Positions 6,599 to 13,788 of a DNA stretch of 22,558 nt are shown here, piece after piece. The DNA comes from an uncultured bacterium (GTDB lineage: Bacteria; Cyanobacteriota; Vampirovibrionia; Gastranaerophilales; Gastranaerophilaceae). Made by a program: the position numbers and the translations under genes. The DNA lies in the NCBI GenBank assembly GCA_949288685.1, contig CASELB010000003.1, forward strand, positions 1 through 22,558, read 5' to 3'. The notes beneath the pieces are model-generated. The model had not been told where the DNA came from, did no database searches, and saw nothing but the letters and a program-made list of their open reading frames with translations. Numbering within the stretch: the stretch's first letter is position 1; the number at the start of each line of letters is the position of its first letter.

Positions 6599-8473
6599 AT
6601 GGATAAAAGAATACTGGCGGCATTATTATTGCTATTTTTAGCGGGTGGTGTAATAACGGCTGCTCCGGCTAAGAAACAAATCAAATTAACTAAAAATGTT
6701 GCCCTGCAAAAGACGAAAATGTCTGTGAATGATAAAAAAGAACAGGCAGCTTATCTTCTGGAAAATTTAAGATATACAGAGGCGCAGCCGGTTATTGAAG
6801 AACTGCTTGCCGCTAATACAAATGATTTAGATACAAATATTTATTATAATATGTACCTTATTAATGCGTCACGGTTAAATGAGGCACAGGATAATCTTGA
6901 TTCTCTTCTTCAAAAAAATCCTAACAATTCTGACCTGCATTTTTTGCAAGGATTGGTTTATTTAAAACGTCCGGATTCGTCAGACATGAATTACAGGAGA
7001 AATTCCGAATATTATTATGAAAACGGAGTTGAAGAATTAAAAAAATCTATAGAATTAAACAAAAATAACTATAAAGCGTATAACGCACTCGGTGTGGCAT
7101 ACCTGTCAGCAGATAATTTTGAACAGGCAGAAGAAAACTTTAAAGAAGCTATAAAACTTAAAACTGATTATGCAACGGCTTATGATAATCTGGGCACATT
7201 GTATTACCAGCAGGGAAACTATGAGGTTGCAGAAAATCGTTTTAATGAAGCGATTGCAAGAAATCCTTATTGTTATACCGCATATTATCATCTCGCACGT
7301 ATAGAAGCTAAAGACGGAGAATATACAACTGCGCTTGATATGCTTGAAAAAGCTCTGCTTATTAATCCTTCTTTTGCTTATGCGTACAATCTTGCGGGTG
7401 AAATTTACGCAAGTCAGCAAAATGAAGCTGCTGCCATTGTAAATTATAAGAAAGCAATTGAATTACTGCCGGAGTTTACAACTCCGTATTTAAACCTCGC
7501 TAAACTCTATGAAAACAGAGCTGATAACGAGTTTGCATTAGAGAGCCTTAAAACAATTGCAGGCATGGATAAAAATGCGGAAGCAATTTGTCTTAAAATC
7601 GGTGATATAGAACTTGCAAAAGGCAGTTACGCTCAGGCAGAAAAATATTACTCTGCAATAGGAAAAGAGTCAAAATATTACTCTGAAGCACTTAAAGGGC
7701 TTGCCGAAACTTATTGGGCAGAGGCAAAAGATATTATTTCAAACAGTGCGGTTATTTCTTCTGAAAAGCTGTATCAGGCAAGGGAAAAACTTAATGCCGC
7801 AGTTGAACTCAATCCGTCCGATGTTGAATTGCGGCTTGCAAAGCTGAAACTTGATAAAATAATAGGTATTGAAAGAACAGGTAAAGAATTGCAGGCAATA
7901 ATTAATTCCGAACCTCAGAATGTAGCGGAATATATTGTAAAAGGGGAAGCTCTTTCTGTTGAGGGTGAGTATGTTCTTGCAAAAGAAGAATATGAAAAGG
8001 CGATAAATACTGCTACAACAATTGATGAGTATAAATATCTTGCAGAGTTCTTTACATTTAATAAAAATTATGATTTTGCGCTTGATGCCTTAAATAAGGC
8101 GGAAATTCTTAATCCTGTTGACAGACAGGTTTTAGATAACAGAACTTATGTTAACAAAAAAGTTGCTAAGTCGGATGAGTACTACAAAGATGCGGTATAC
8201 TTTAAAAAAGAAGGTGATAAATTCTTCTCTAACAAGTATTTAATGCGGGCTGTGGAGGAAAATCCAGCAAATATAGAGGCAAATAAACTTCTTGCAAAAT
8301 ATTATAGAAAGAATAAAAATTTTAAGGCTGAATGTGCGTGCTATAAACAAATACTGGCAGCCTCTTTAAATGAGCGGGAAATAAAAAAATATACAAAGAA
8401 AGTTATTAAACTTGAGAAAAAGATAAAACGTCTGGAAAATAAAGAAAGTTTTTGGTCGCGGATATTTGGATAA
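6599..8473 (+). CDS. Exported tetratricopeptide-repeat protein
   Basis: A 624-residue protein with a signal peptide (MDKR, a Leu/Ala-rich core, probable signal peptidase I cleavage after about residue 22, TAA|PA), so it is exported or periplasmic. From about residue 45 to 590 it is built of helical repeats. Clear TPR units with the W/L-G-Y-A-F-A-P spacing run from about residue 159 to 320 (for example YNALGVAYLSADNFEQAEENF), and more diverged units follow. The last ~35 residues are strongly Lys/Glu-rich and helix-forming, ending SFWSRIFG. TPR arrays bind partner proteins. There is no enzymatic domain, so the partner is unknown. It may be co-transcribed with the 100-residue protein and engB, which follow closely. 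Confidence 0.85.
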   Translation: MDKRILAALLLLFLAGGVITAAPAKKQIKLTKNVALQKTKMSVNDKKEQAAYLLENLRYTEAQPVIEELLAANTNDLDTNIYYNMYLINASRLNEAQDNLDSLLQKNPNNSDLHFLQGLVYLKRPDSSDMNYRRNSEYYYENGVEELKKSIELNKNNYKAYNALGVAYLSADNFEQAEENFKEAIKLKTDYATAYDNLGTLYYQQGNYEVAENRFNEAIARNPYCYTAYYHLARIEAKDGEYTTALDMLEKALLINPSFAYAYNLAGEIYASQQNEAAAIVNYKKAIELLPEFTTPYLNLAKLYENRADNEFALESLKTIAGMDKNAEAICLKIGDIELAKGSYAQAEKYYSAIGKESKYYSEALKGLAETYWAEAKDIISNSAVISSEKLYQAREKLNAAVELNPSDVELRLAKLKLDKIIGIERTGKELQAIINSEPQNVAEYIVKGEALSVEGEYVLAKEEYEKAINTATTIDEYKYLAEFFTFNKNYDFALDALNKAEILNPVDRQVLDNRTYVNKKVAKSDEYYKDAVYFKKEGDKFFSNKYLMRAVEENPANIEANKLLAKYYRKNKNFKAECACYKQILAASLNEREIKKYTKKVIKLEKKIKRLENKESFWSRIFG

Positions 8474-8486
8474 AAAGGGTATCAGA

Positions 8487-8789
8487 GTGAATATATTTGA
8501 ATCATTTGAAGTTTTTTTCAGAGAACCATTGAGCATTCTTAAGACAGGAATTATACAGATTGTTGGGATGGAGGTAGAAAATTTCTTTGCAAAGGATTCT
8601 TCCGTTCAGGTCAATTTCACAAAGAATAAAACTCAAATTACAGTATTTAATAATATAAAATTATTTAACCTATTGAGTAGTGCAACGGCGCGAAACGAAA
8701 AGAGAGTAGAAGAACGTCAGGTGACTACTTCTAAAAAGAAGCCGGAGTTTTTACAGCTTTCAATGAGCTTGAGGAAATCGCATGGCTAA
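8487..8789 (+). CDS. Unknown 100-residue cytoplasmic protein upstream of engB
   Basis: No family recognised. The start is placed at GTG 8487 (MNIFESFEVFFREP...) because AAGGG lies seven bases upstream. A TTG seven codons earlier lies inside the end of the TPR gene and lacks a ribosome site. The first ~65 residues look like a small alpha/beta domain (ILKTGIIQIVGMEV, then alternating strands such as TQITVFNNIKLFNLL). The last ~35 are basic and probably disordered. There is no signal peptide. The end overlaps engB by 8 bases, a sign of translational coupling, and the start lies 13 bases past the TPR gene. The coupling suggests a link to EngB or ribosome assembly, but that is inference. Confidence 0.7.
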   Translation: MNIFESFEVFFREPLSILKTGIIQIVGMEVENFFAKDSSVQVNFTKNKTQITVFNNIKLFNLLSSATARNEKRVEERQVTTSKKKPEFLQLSMSLRKSHG

Positions 8790-9360
8790 TTTTGTATCCG
8801 GTGAATTTGTTGTAAGCGCAGAAAAACTTTCACAGTGTCCGGTTTTTAATTTGCCTGAATTTGCGCTGCTCGGACGTTCAAATGTCGGAAAATCGAGTTT
8901 TATTAACAGACTTGCTAATAATAAAAAACTTGCTAAAACCTCTAATACTCCGGGAAAAACAAGATTGATTAATTTTTTTAATATGTCAAACAAGTTTATA
9001 ATTGCTGATTTGCCCGGATACGGTTATGCAAAAGTTTCTCATGCTGCTCAGGCTGCCTGGCAGAGAAATCTTGAGGAATATTTATTGAATCGTGCAGAAA
9101 TAAAATCTTTAATCCAATTTATAGATGCAAGACACGACATTCAAAAAAATGATATTCAGATGCGGGAATGGGTAGAGGCACATGCATTGCCTATTTTTAC
9201 CATAATGACAAAGGTAGATTATATAAAGCGTTCAGATATTAATAAAAAAATACAGAAAATAAAGCATGAGTTTGGCGGTGAAGTTTTACCATTCAGCTCC
9301 GAAGATAACTATTATGTAGATAATGTAACAGAATATATCTTTAAGCTGTCTGGTTTTTAG
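8782..9360 (+). CDS. engB: Ribosome biogenesis GTP-binding protein EngB/YsxC/YihA
   Basis: A 192-residue TrmE-Era-EngA-EngB-type GTPase needed for assembly of the large ribosomal subunit. The G motifs are complete: G1 GRSNVGKSS (31-39), G2 threonine in NTPGKTRLINFF, G3 DLPGYG (76-81), G4 TKVD (143-146) and G5 FSS (171-173). The NTPGKT and LPGYGYA segments are specific to EngB. Length fits the family (about 190-210). Translation is probably coupled to the preceding 100-residue protein through an 8-base overlap. The 43-base gap after it contains a promoter-like sequence for the WYL genes. Confidence 0.95.
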   Translation: MANFVSGEFVVSAEKLSQCPVFNLPEFALLGRSNVGKSSFINRLANNKKLAKTSNTPGKTRLINFFNMSNKFIIADLPGYGYAKVSHAAQAAWQRNLEEYLLNRAEIKSLIQFIDARHDIQKNDIQMREWVEAHALPIFTIMTKVDYIKRSDINKKIQKIKHEFGGEVLPFSSEDNYYVDNVTEYIFKLSGF

Positions 9361-9366
9361 TTTTTA

Positions 9367-9398
9367 TGGTATATTAAGAAATAGATGTTAAAGGGAGA
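9367..9398 (+). promoter_or_regulatory. Extended -10 promoter and strong SD of the first WYL gene
   Basis: TGGTATATT (9367-9375) fits an extended -10 (TG, one base, TATATT). There is no good -35, which extended -10 promoters tolerate. AAAGGGAG at about 9390-9397 gives a strong Shine-Dalgarno six bases before ATG 9404. Confidence 0.4.
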
Positions 9399-9403
9399 AA
9401 ACT

Positions 9404-10327
9404 ATGTACACTTTTCAAACTAAAGCTGAAGTGACACAAATATCACTTACCGGAGCGCGGCTGATTGTTATTCTTGGCGCGTTAATGACGGCCCCGCGGG
9501 ATTTGCAGGATTTGAATGCTCTTATCTCCGAATGCGGACTTGTTGATAAAAATTATTCTAACGATACTATAAGAATTGCCCTTTCTACTTTGAAAGCTGC
9601 CGGGTGTGAAATTTCCCGCCCGTGTAAATCTAATGATTATAAATATCAATTATTATCGCACCCTTTTGCTCTCAAAATAACTGATGAAGAAATTGCAGCG
9701 CTTAAAACTCTTTATGCGAATATGACAAGAGGGTCTGATTATAGAATTGCAGTAAAATTTAATGAGCTTTTTAATACTCTTGCTGAACATACTTTTGATG
9801 AAAGATTATCAGGAGAACTGCTGGGCATTACTTCTTTTTGCAAGATAGAACAGGATGTGTATAAAAAAATACTTGCTCAGGACGGCAAAAATAATATTAT
9901 AACAATAGTTTATGCAACCCCTGCAAAAAAACTGGGAACTAAAAAATTTATGTTTGGCAGAATATTTTTGAAAAGTAATAAACTGTATGTTGAAGGTATT
10001 GATACGGAAACAAATAATACGGTTTGTTATAACATGACCAGAATCCGCCAGGTCGTAAAGATAGAACAAGGTGTTTCAGATTACAAACCTGTTGTTTATA
10101 ATGTAAAATATTTATTAAAAAATATAGATAACCATGTTTTACCGTCGGAGGCAAAAGCCGGTAAAAGCAATAACAATCAGACTGAAGTTGAAATAGAATT
10201 TACAAGCAAGTTTTTTGCGGTACAGCATATTTTATCCCTGGGGGAAGATTGTACAGTTATTGAACCTGCTGAAATAAGAGAAGAAGTTATATCAAAATTA
10301 ATGGAGTTAAGAAAAGTTTATGCTTAA
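9404..10327 (+). CDS. WYL-domain-type transcriptional regulator, first of a tandem pair
   Basis: A 307-residue protein with the layout of WYL regulators: an N-terminal helical, winged-helix-like region (about 1-85, including ARLIVILGALMTAPRDLQDLN), a middle beta-rich WYL-like segment (about 165-225) and a C-terminal WCX-like domain. The WYL signature is degenerate: IITIVYATPAKK, a basic turn, KLYVEGIDTETNN, then TRIRQVVKIEQ, matching the usual Y...P...YL.GYD....R..RI pattern in order. Such proteins bind DNA and sense nucleic acid or other ligands. The next gene overlaps by 8 bases and has the same architecture, as in PafB-PafC pairs. Function beyond regulation is unknown. Confidence 0.75.
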   Translation: MYTFQTKAEVTQISLTGARLIVILGALMTAPRDLQDLNALISECGLVDKNYSNDTIRIALSTLKAAGCEISRPCKSNDYKYQLLSHPFALKITDEEIAALKTLYANMTRGSDYRIAVKFNELFNTLAEHTFDERLSGELLGITSFCKIEQDVYKKILAQDGKNNIITIVYATPAKKLGTKKFMFGRIFLKSNKLYVEGIDTETNNTVCYNMTRIRQVVKIEQGVSDYKPVVYNVKYLLKNIDNHVLPSEAKAGKSNNNQTEVEIEFTSKFFAVQHILSLGEDCTVIEPAEIREEVISKLMELRKVYA

Positions 10328-11177
10328 AGTTAATATTTCATCACTGCGTGTATTGCAAATGCTTCAACTGTTGTTTGAAAAAAATTATACGATGAACGAA
10401 TTAATGGCAGCATTAAGTGAAGTATCAGGTGAAAGGTGTTCAAATTTTCTTATCAGCAAATATATAAATACATGCAGATTTTGCGGTATTGATATTCAAA
10501 AAATTGATGGTAAATATACGCTTTTAAAACTTCCGTTTGGGATAGAATTTTCTGACGATGTATTAAACTTGCTTGATGAGATAAGAGATTATTCTTCAGA
10601 AATGCGACTGGGAAAGAATATAAGAGCTTATAATTCACTTCTTGCAAAAATTAACAGACGTTCAGACCGGTATTACTCAAAGATTGCGCCGCCTGAGGAT
10701 GATAAAAATATACAGAATTTTGAATATGCGGTTGAAAATGGCTGGAAAGTTAATGTTACATATATTGCAGAAGGCAATAGCAATCTTATTATATGTGACC
10801 CGCTTGAGTTATCGTGTGTTGAGGATACTCTTGCTATAGTTGTAAATTATAACGGTGAAAGAAAAAAAATACTGTATAAAGATATTGCAAGTATTGCTGT
10901 ATCTACCGTTAAGTCTTCCGGTAATTTACTTTCAACATCAGTTATTTTTAAACTTCAAAATGCTCTGGCAAGACGTTATACATTAAGACCTGAAGAGAAG
11001 GTAGTCGGGATAAATGACGACGGTTCTATTACGGTACTTAATAAAACAGAGGATAAACAGTCGCTTTTAAACAGGCTGTTAAAATACGATTCAATGTGTG
11101 AAGTAATATCACCGCGGGCGTATAAAAAAGAAATGAAAAACATTATTGATAAAACTCTTGCAAATTACGGGAAATAA
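10320..11177 (+). CDS. WYL-domain-type transcriptional regulator, second of a tandem pair
   Basis: A 285-residue protein, diverged from its upstream neighbour but with the same order of parts. An N-terminal helix-turn-helix-like region (about 1-75, SSLRVLQMLQLLFEKNYTMNEL...) is followed by a WYL-like beta segment near residues 140-205 (VNVTYIAEGNSN, ICDPLELS, ERKKILYKDIASI) and a C-terminal domain. It starts at ATG 10320 inside the end of the previous gene, so the two are probably co-translated and may act as a heteromer. Eighteen bases after the stop is a TATAAT for the oxidoreductase operon, a possible target of these regulators. WYL assignment is by pattern only. Confidence 0.7.
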   Translation: MLKVNISSLRVLQMLQLLFEKNYTMNELMAALSEVSGERCSNFLISKYINTCRFCGIDIQKIDGKYTLLKLPFGIEFSDDVLNLLDEIRDYSSEMRLGKNIRAYNSLLAKINRRSDRYYSKIAPPEDDKNIQNFEYAVENGWKVNVTYIAEGNSNLIICDPLELSCVEDTLAIVVNYNGERKKILYKDIASIAVSTVKSSGNLLSTSVIFKLQNALARRYTLRPEEKVVGINDDGSITVLNKTEDKQSLLNRLLKYDSMCEVISPRAYKKEMKNIIDKTLANYGK

Positions 11178-11198
11178 TATTTGCCGGTTTGTTTGTAG

Positions 11199-11219
11199 TA
11201 TAATAATAGTTGTACGGAG
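11199..11219 (+). promoter_or_regulatory. -10 box and SD of the 2-oxoacid:ferredoxin oxidoreductase operon
   Basis: TATAAT at 11199-11204 lies in the 45-base gap between the WYL pair and the ferredoxin gene, with GGAG at 11216-11219 as the Shine-Dalgarno. No recognisable -35 is present, which would fit an activator-dependent promoter, or transcription may read through from the WYL genes. Confidence 0.4.
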
Positions 11220-11225
11220 TAAATG

Positions 11226-11435
11226 ATGGCTCATATAGTTATAGATGAAAACAGATGTAAATCTTGTTATTTATGTATTGCAGCTTGCCCCAAGGGGTTA
11301 ATAAAAAAAAGTGCACATGTTAACAAACTGGGTGAGTATGCAGTTGAATTTTGTGATCCGAAAAAAGAATGTATCGGGTGCGCGATGTGTGCGACACGTT
11401 GTCCTGATTTAGCAATAACAGAGGTACATAAATAG
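11226..11435 (+). CDS. korD: Two-[4Fe-4S] ferredoxin subunit of 2-oxoacid:ferredoxin oxidoreductase
   Basis: A 69-residue ferredoxin-like subunit (delta chain) that passes electrons from the catalytic subunits to free ferredoxin. Two complete cluster motifs are seen: CKSCYLCIAACPKG near the N-terminus and CIGCAMCATRCPD near the C-terminus, each C-x2-C-x2-C-x3-C-P. Two ATGs lie in tandem (11223 and 11226); I take the second because GGAG is six bases upstream of it and only three from the first. The order delta-alpha-beta-gamma that follows is typical of Kor/Vor-type enzymes. Confidence 0.9.
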   Translation: MAHIVIDENRCKSCYLCIAACPKGLIKKSAHVNKLGEYAVEFCDPKKECIGCAMCATRCPDLAITEVHK

Positions 11436-11436
11436 T

Positions 11437-12507
11437 ATGGTAAAAGAATTAATAAAAGGTAATTATGCAATAGCGCAGGCTGCACTTAATGCGGGCTGTG
11501 AGTGTTATTTCGGATACCCGATTACACCGCAGACAGAGATTGGTGAGTATTTGAGTTTAAAAATGCCTGCAGCAGGTCTTGCTTATGTTAGTGCGGAAAG
11601 CGAAGTTGCAGCAATTAATATGGTGCTTGGCGCCTGCTCAACCGGTGCACGTGCAATGACTACATCTTCTTCCTGTGCGGTTTCTCTTATGCAGGAAACG
11701 TTATCTTATGCGGCATCAGACGAACTTCCGGTTGTTCTTGTAAACGTTATGAGGGCGGGACCGGGGTTAGGTTCTATTTATCCGGCGCAAGGAGATTATT
11801 ATCAATCTGTTTACGGCGGCGGTAACGGAGATTATCGTATGGTTGTTTTTGCGCCGTCAAATGTTCAGGAATGCATTGAGCTGACTTATAAAACTTTTTA
11901 TGTTGCTCACAAATACAGAACTCCGGTAATTCTTCTGGCAGACGGACTGTTAGGACAAATGATGGAACCGGCAGAATTTACTGAATACCCGTATCCTCCG
12001 GTTGATAATTCAAGCTGGGCATTAAGCGGTGCAAACGGCAGAGAAGGCAGAAAGATTTGTTCTTATGGTCCTGACGAACAAAAACATATCCAGCATGTAA
12101 AAGACTTGTTTGAAAAATATAAACTCATATCGGAACGTGAGGTTATGTTTGAAGAATTTATGACTGATGATGCTGAATTTTTATTAGTCGGTTTCGGCAG
12201 TCTTACAAGAAATTTGAAAGCTGCGGTAAAATCATTAAGGAATAAAGGGATAAAAGCAGGTATGTTTAGACCAATTACTTTGTTCCCGTTCCCTGAAAAA
12301 CGTCTTTTTGAACTTGCCGGTCAATGCCGGGAAGTTATGACTGTTGAAATGAATATGGGGCAGATGTATACAGATGTTCGTCTGGCAGTTAACGGCAAAA
12401 CTAAGGTTTCGCTCTTTAACCCGCGCCCTGCCGGTGAGTGGTTAAGTGTCGAAGAAATTACTGCTGCTGTAGAAAAGTCAATGGAGAAAGTTTATGCTGG
12501 TATTTGA
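11437..12507 (+). CDS. korA: 2-oxoacid:ferredoxin oxidoreductase alpha subunit (KorA/VorB type)
   Basis: The 356-residue alpha subunit of a CoA- and thiamine-diphosphate-dependent enzyme that decarboxylates a 2-oxoacid to acyl-CoA, carbon dioxide and reduced ferredoxin. Family signatures are GNYAIAQAALNAGC, the FGYPITPQTEIGEYL segment, SAESEVAAINMVLGA, TSSSCAVSLMQE and RAGPGLGSIYPAQGDYYQ, then GLLGQMMEP. The pyrimidine-binding and transketolase C-terminal domains are both present. Sequence details resemble proteins named VorB (branched-chain 2-oxoacid, 3-methyl-2-oxobutanoate) as much as KorA (2-oxoglutarate), so the substrate is open. It begins one base after the ferredoxin stop and overlaps the beta gene by 14 bases. 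Confidence 0.92.
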   Translation: MVKELIKGNYAIAQAALNAGCECYFGYPITPQTEIGEYLSLKMPAAGLAYVSAESEVAAINMVLGACSTGARAMTTSSSCAVSLMQETLSYAASDELPVVLVNVMRAGPGLGSIYPAQGDYYQSVYGGGNGDYRMVVFAPSNVQECIELTYKTFYVAHKYRTPVILLADGLLGQMMEPAEFTEYPYPPVDNSSWALSGANGREGRKICSYGPDEQKHIQHVKDLFEKYKLISEREVMFEEFMTDDAEFLLVGFGSLTRNLKAAVKSLRNKGIKAGMFRPITLFPFPEKRLFELAGQCREVMTVEMNMGQMYTDVRLAVNGKTKVSLFNPRPAGEWLSVEEITAAVEKSMEKVYAGI

Positions 12508-13237
12508 AACTCCTAAAGCATTTAAAAAAGATTTTAAATATTCTTTTTGCAAAGGCTGTGATCACGGCGTTGCAATAAGATTGATTGCAGAACTAATTGA
12601 TGAGCTGGGATTAAAAGAAAAAACAATTCTTACCACTTCAATCGGTTGTTCTGTTACAATGTATGATTTTCTTGATTTGGATTGTATAGAAGCCCCGCAC
12701 GGACGTGCAATGGCTGTTGCAACCGGTGTAAAACGCGCAAGACCGGATAAGTTTGTATTTACATATCAAGGTGACGGTGACTTTGCCTCTATAGGTCTTG
12801 CAGAATCCTTACATGCGTCTTTGCGCGGAGAATCTTTAAGTGCTGTATGCATTAATAATACTACTTACGGAATGACAGGCGGGCAGCTTGGACCTACTAC
12901 ATTGATGGGACAGGTTACTACAACATCTCCAAAGGGTCGTAATCGTGAATATTACGGTTATCCGATAAGGATTGCAGAACAAGTTGCATTGTGTGACGGA
13001 ACAGCATTTAGTGCACGGGTTGCGCTTGATACTATTCCAAATATTCGTAAAGCAAAAGCGGCTATTAAAAAGGCGTTTGAAGTTCAATTAAAAGGGCTTG
13101 GAGTCGGTTTTGTTGAAATACTTTCAACCTGTCCTACGAACTGGAATATGTCACCGGAAAAAGCTCATGAACGCGTCAGAAACGAAATGATGAAAGTATT
13201 TCCGTTAGGCGTGTATAAAGATATTACAGAGGAATAA
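12494..13237 (+). CDS. korB: 2-oxoacid:ferredoxin oxidoreductase beta subunit, thiamine diphosphate binding
   Basis: The 247-residue beta subunit binds thiamine diphosphate and one [4Fe-4S] cluster. The diphosphate/Mg motif GDGDFASIG runs on to a CINNTTYGMTGGQ segment, the classic GDG-to-NN pattern. Likely cluster cysteines are in FCKGCDHG, SIGCSV and LSTCPTNW, as in the family. APHGRAMAVATGVKRA is another conserved block. The start ATG 12494 has GGAG seven bases upstream inside the alpha gene. Five bases separate its stop from the gamma gene. The length is typical. Confidence 0.93.
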   Translation: MLVFETPKAFKKDFKYSFCKGCDHGVAIRLIAELIDELGLKEKTILTTSIGCSVTMYDFLDLDCIEAPHGRAMAVATGVKRARPDKFVFTYQGDGDFASIGLAESLHASLRGESLSAVCINNTTYGMTGGQLGPTTLMGQVTTTSPKGRNREYYGYPIRIAEQVALCDGTAFSARVALDTIPNIRKAKAAIKKAFEVQLKGLGVGFVEILSTCPTNWNMSPEKAHERVRNEMMKVFPLGVYKDITEE

Positions 13238-13242
13238 GAATA

Positions 13243-13785
13243 ATGGAAGAAAATTTTATATTTGCCGGATTTGGCGGTCAGGGCGTTTTGCTTGCAGGTA
13301 AAATTCTTGCAAATGCTTTTATGCTGGAGGGTAAGAATGTTACATGGTATCCGTGCTATGGTGCCGAAATGCGCGGTGGCACTGTTAATTGCGAAATAGT
13401 CGTAAGCAACAGTGAAGTTAGCGCTGTTCATAAAAAAGAAACGGATTTTGCAATTGTTTTAAATCAACTCTCGTTTGATAAGTTTATTTCCAGAGTAAAA
13501 GCAGGCGGAACAATAATTGCAAATTCATCACTTGTTAAAACTTTAAAACCACGCAGTGATATAAAGTATGTATTTGCCCCGATTACTGAGATGGCGCAAA
13601 AACTTGGAGAAATAAAAACAGCGAATATTATATCACTTGGCGTTCTTGCAGCTGCCTGTCATCAATTGACATCGGAAAGTTTACAGAAAGCTCTTGAGTT
13701 TGTACTCCCGGCACACAGAAAACATTTGTTGCCTCTTAATTTGGAAGCGTTGAAATTGGGTGTGGAATCGCTTGCCGCTGTTTAA
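13243..13785 (+). CDS. korC: 2-oxoacid:ferredoxin oxidoreductase gamma subunit
   Basis: The 180-residue gamma chain of the same enzyme, which helps bind CoA. The Rossmann-like start FAGFGGQGVLLAGKILANA, the PCYGAEMRGGTVNCEIVVS block and LNQLSFDKF are standard for the POR/KOR gamma domain. Length fits (about 180-190). The gene is the last of the four-gene operon. Its TAA at 13783-13785 is followed after three bases by the stop of the convergent mannosidase gene, so no private terminator fits in between. A hairpin terminator was not seen. Confidence 0.92.
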   Translation: MEENFIFAGFGGQGVLLAGKILANAFMLEGKNVTWYPCYGAEMRGGTVNCEIVVSNSEVSAVHKKETDFAIVLNQLSFDKFISRVKAGGTIIANSSLVKTLKPRSDIKYVFAPITEMAQKLGEIKTANIISLGVLAAACHQLTSESLQKALEFVLPAHRKHLLPLNLEALKLGVESLAAV

Positions 13786-13788
13786 GAA

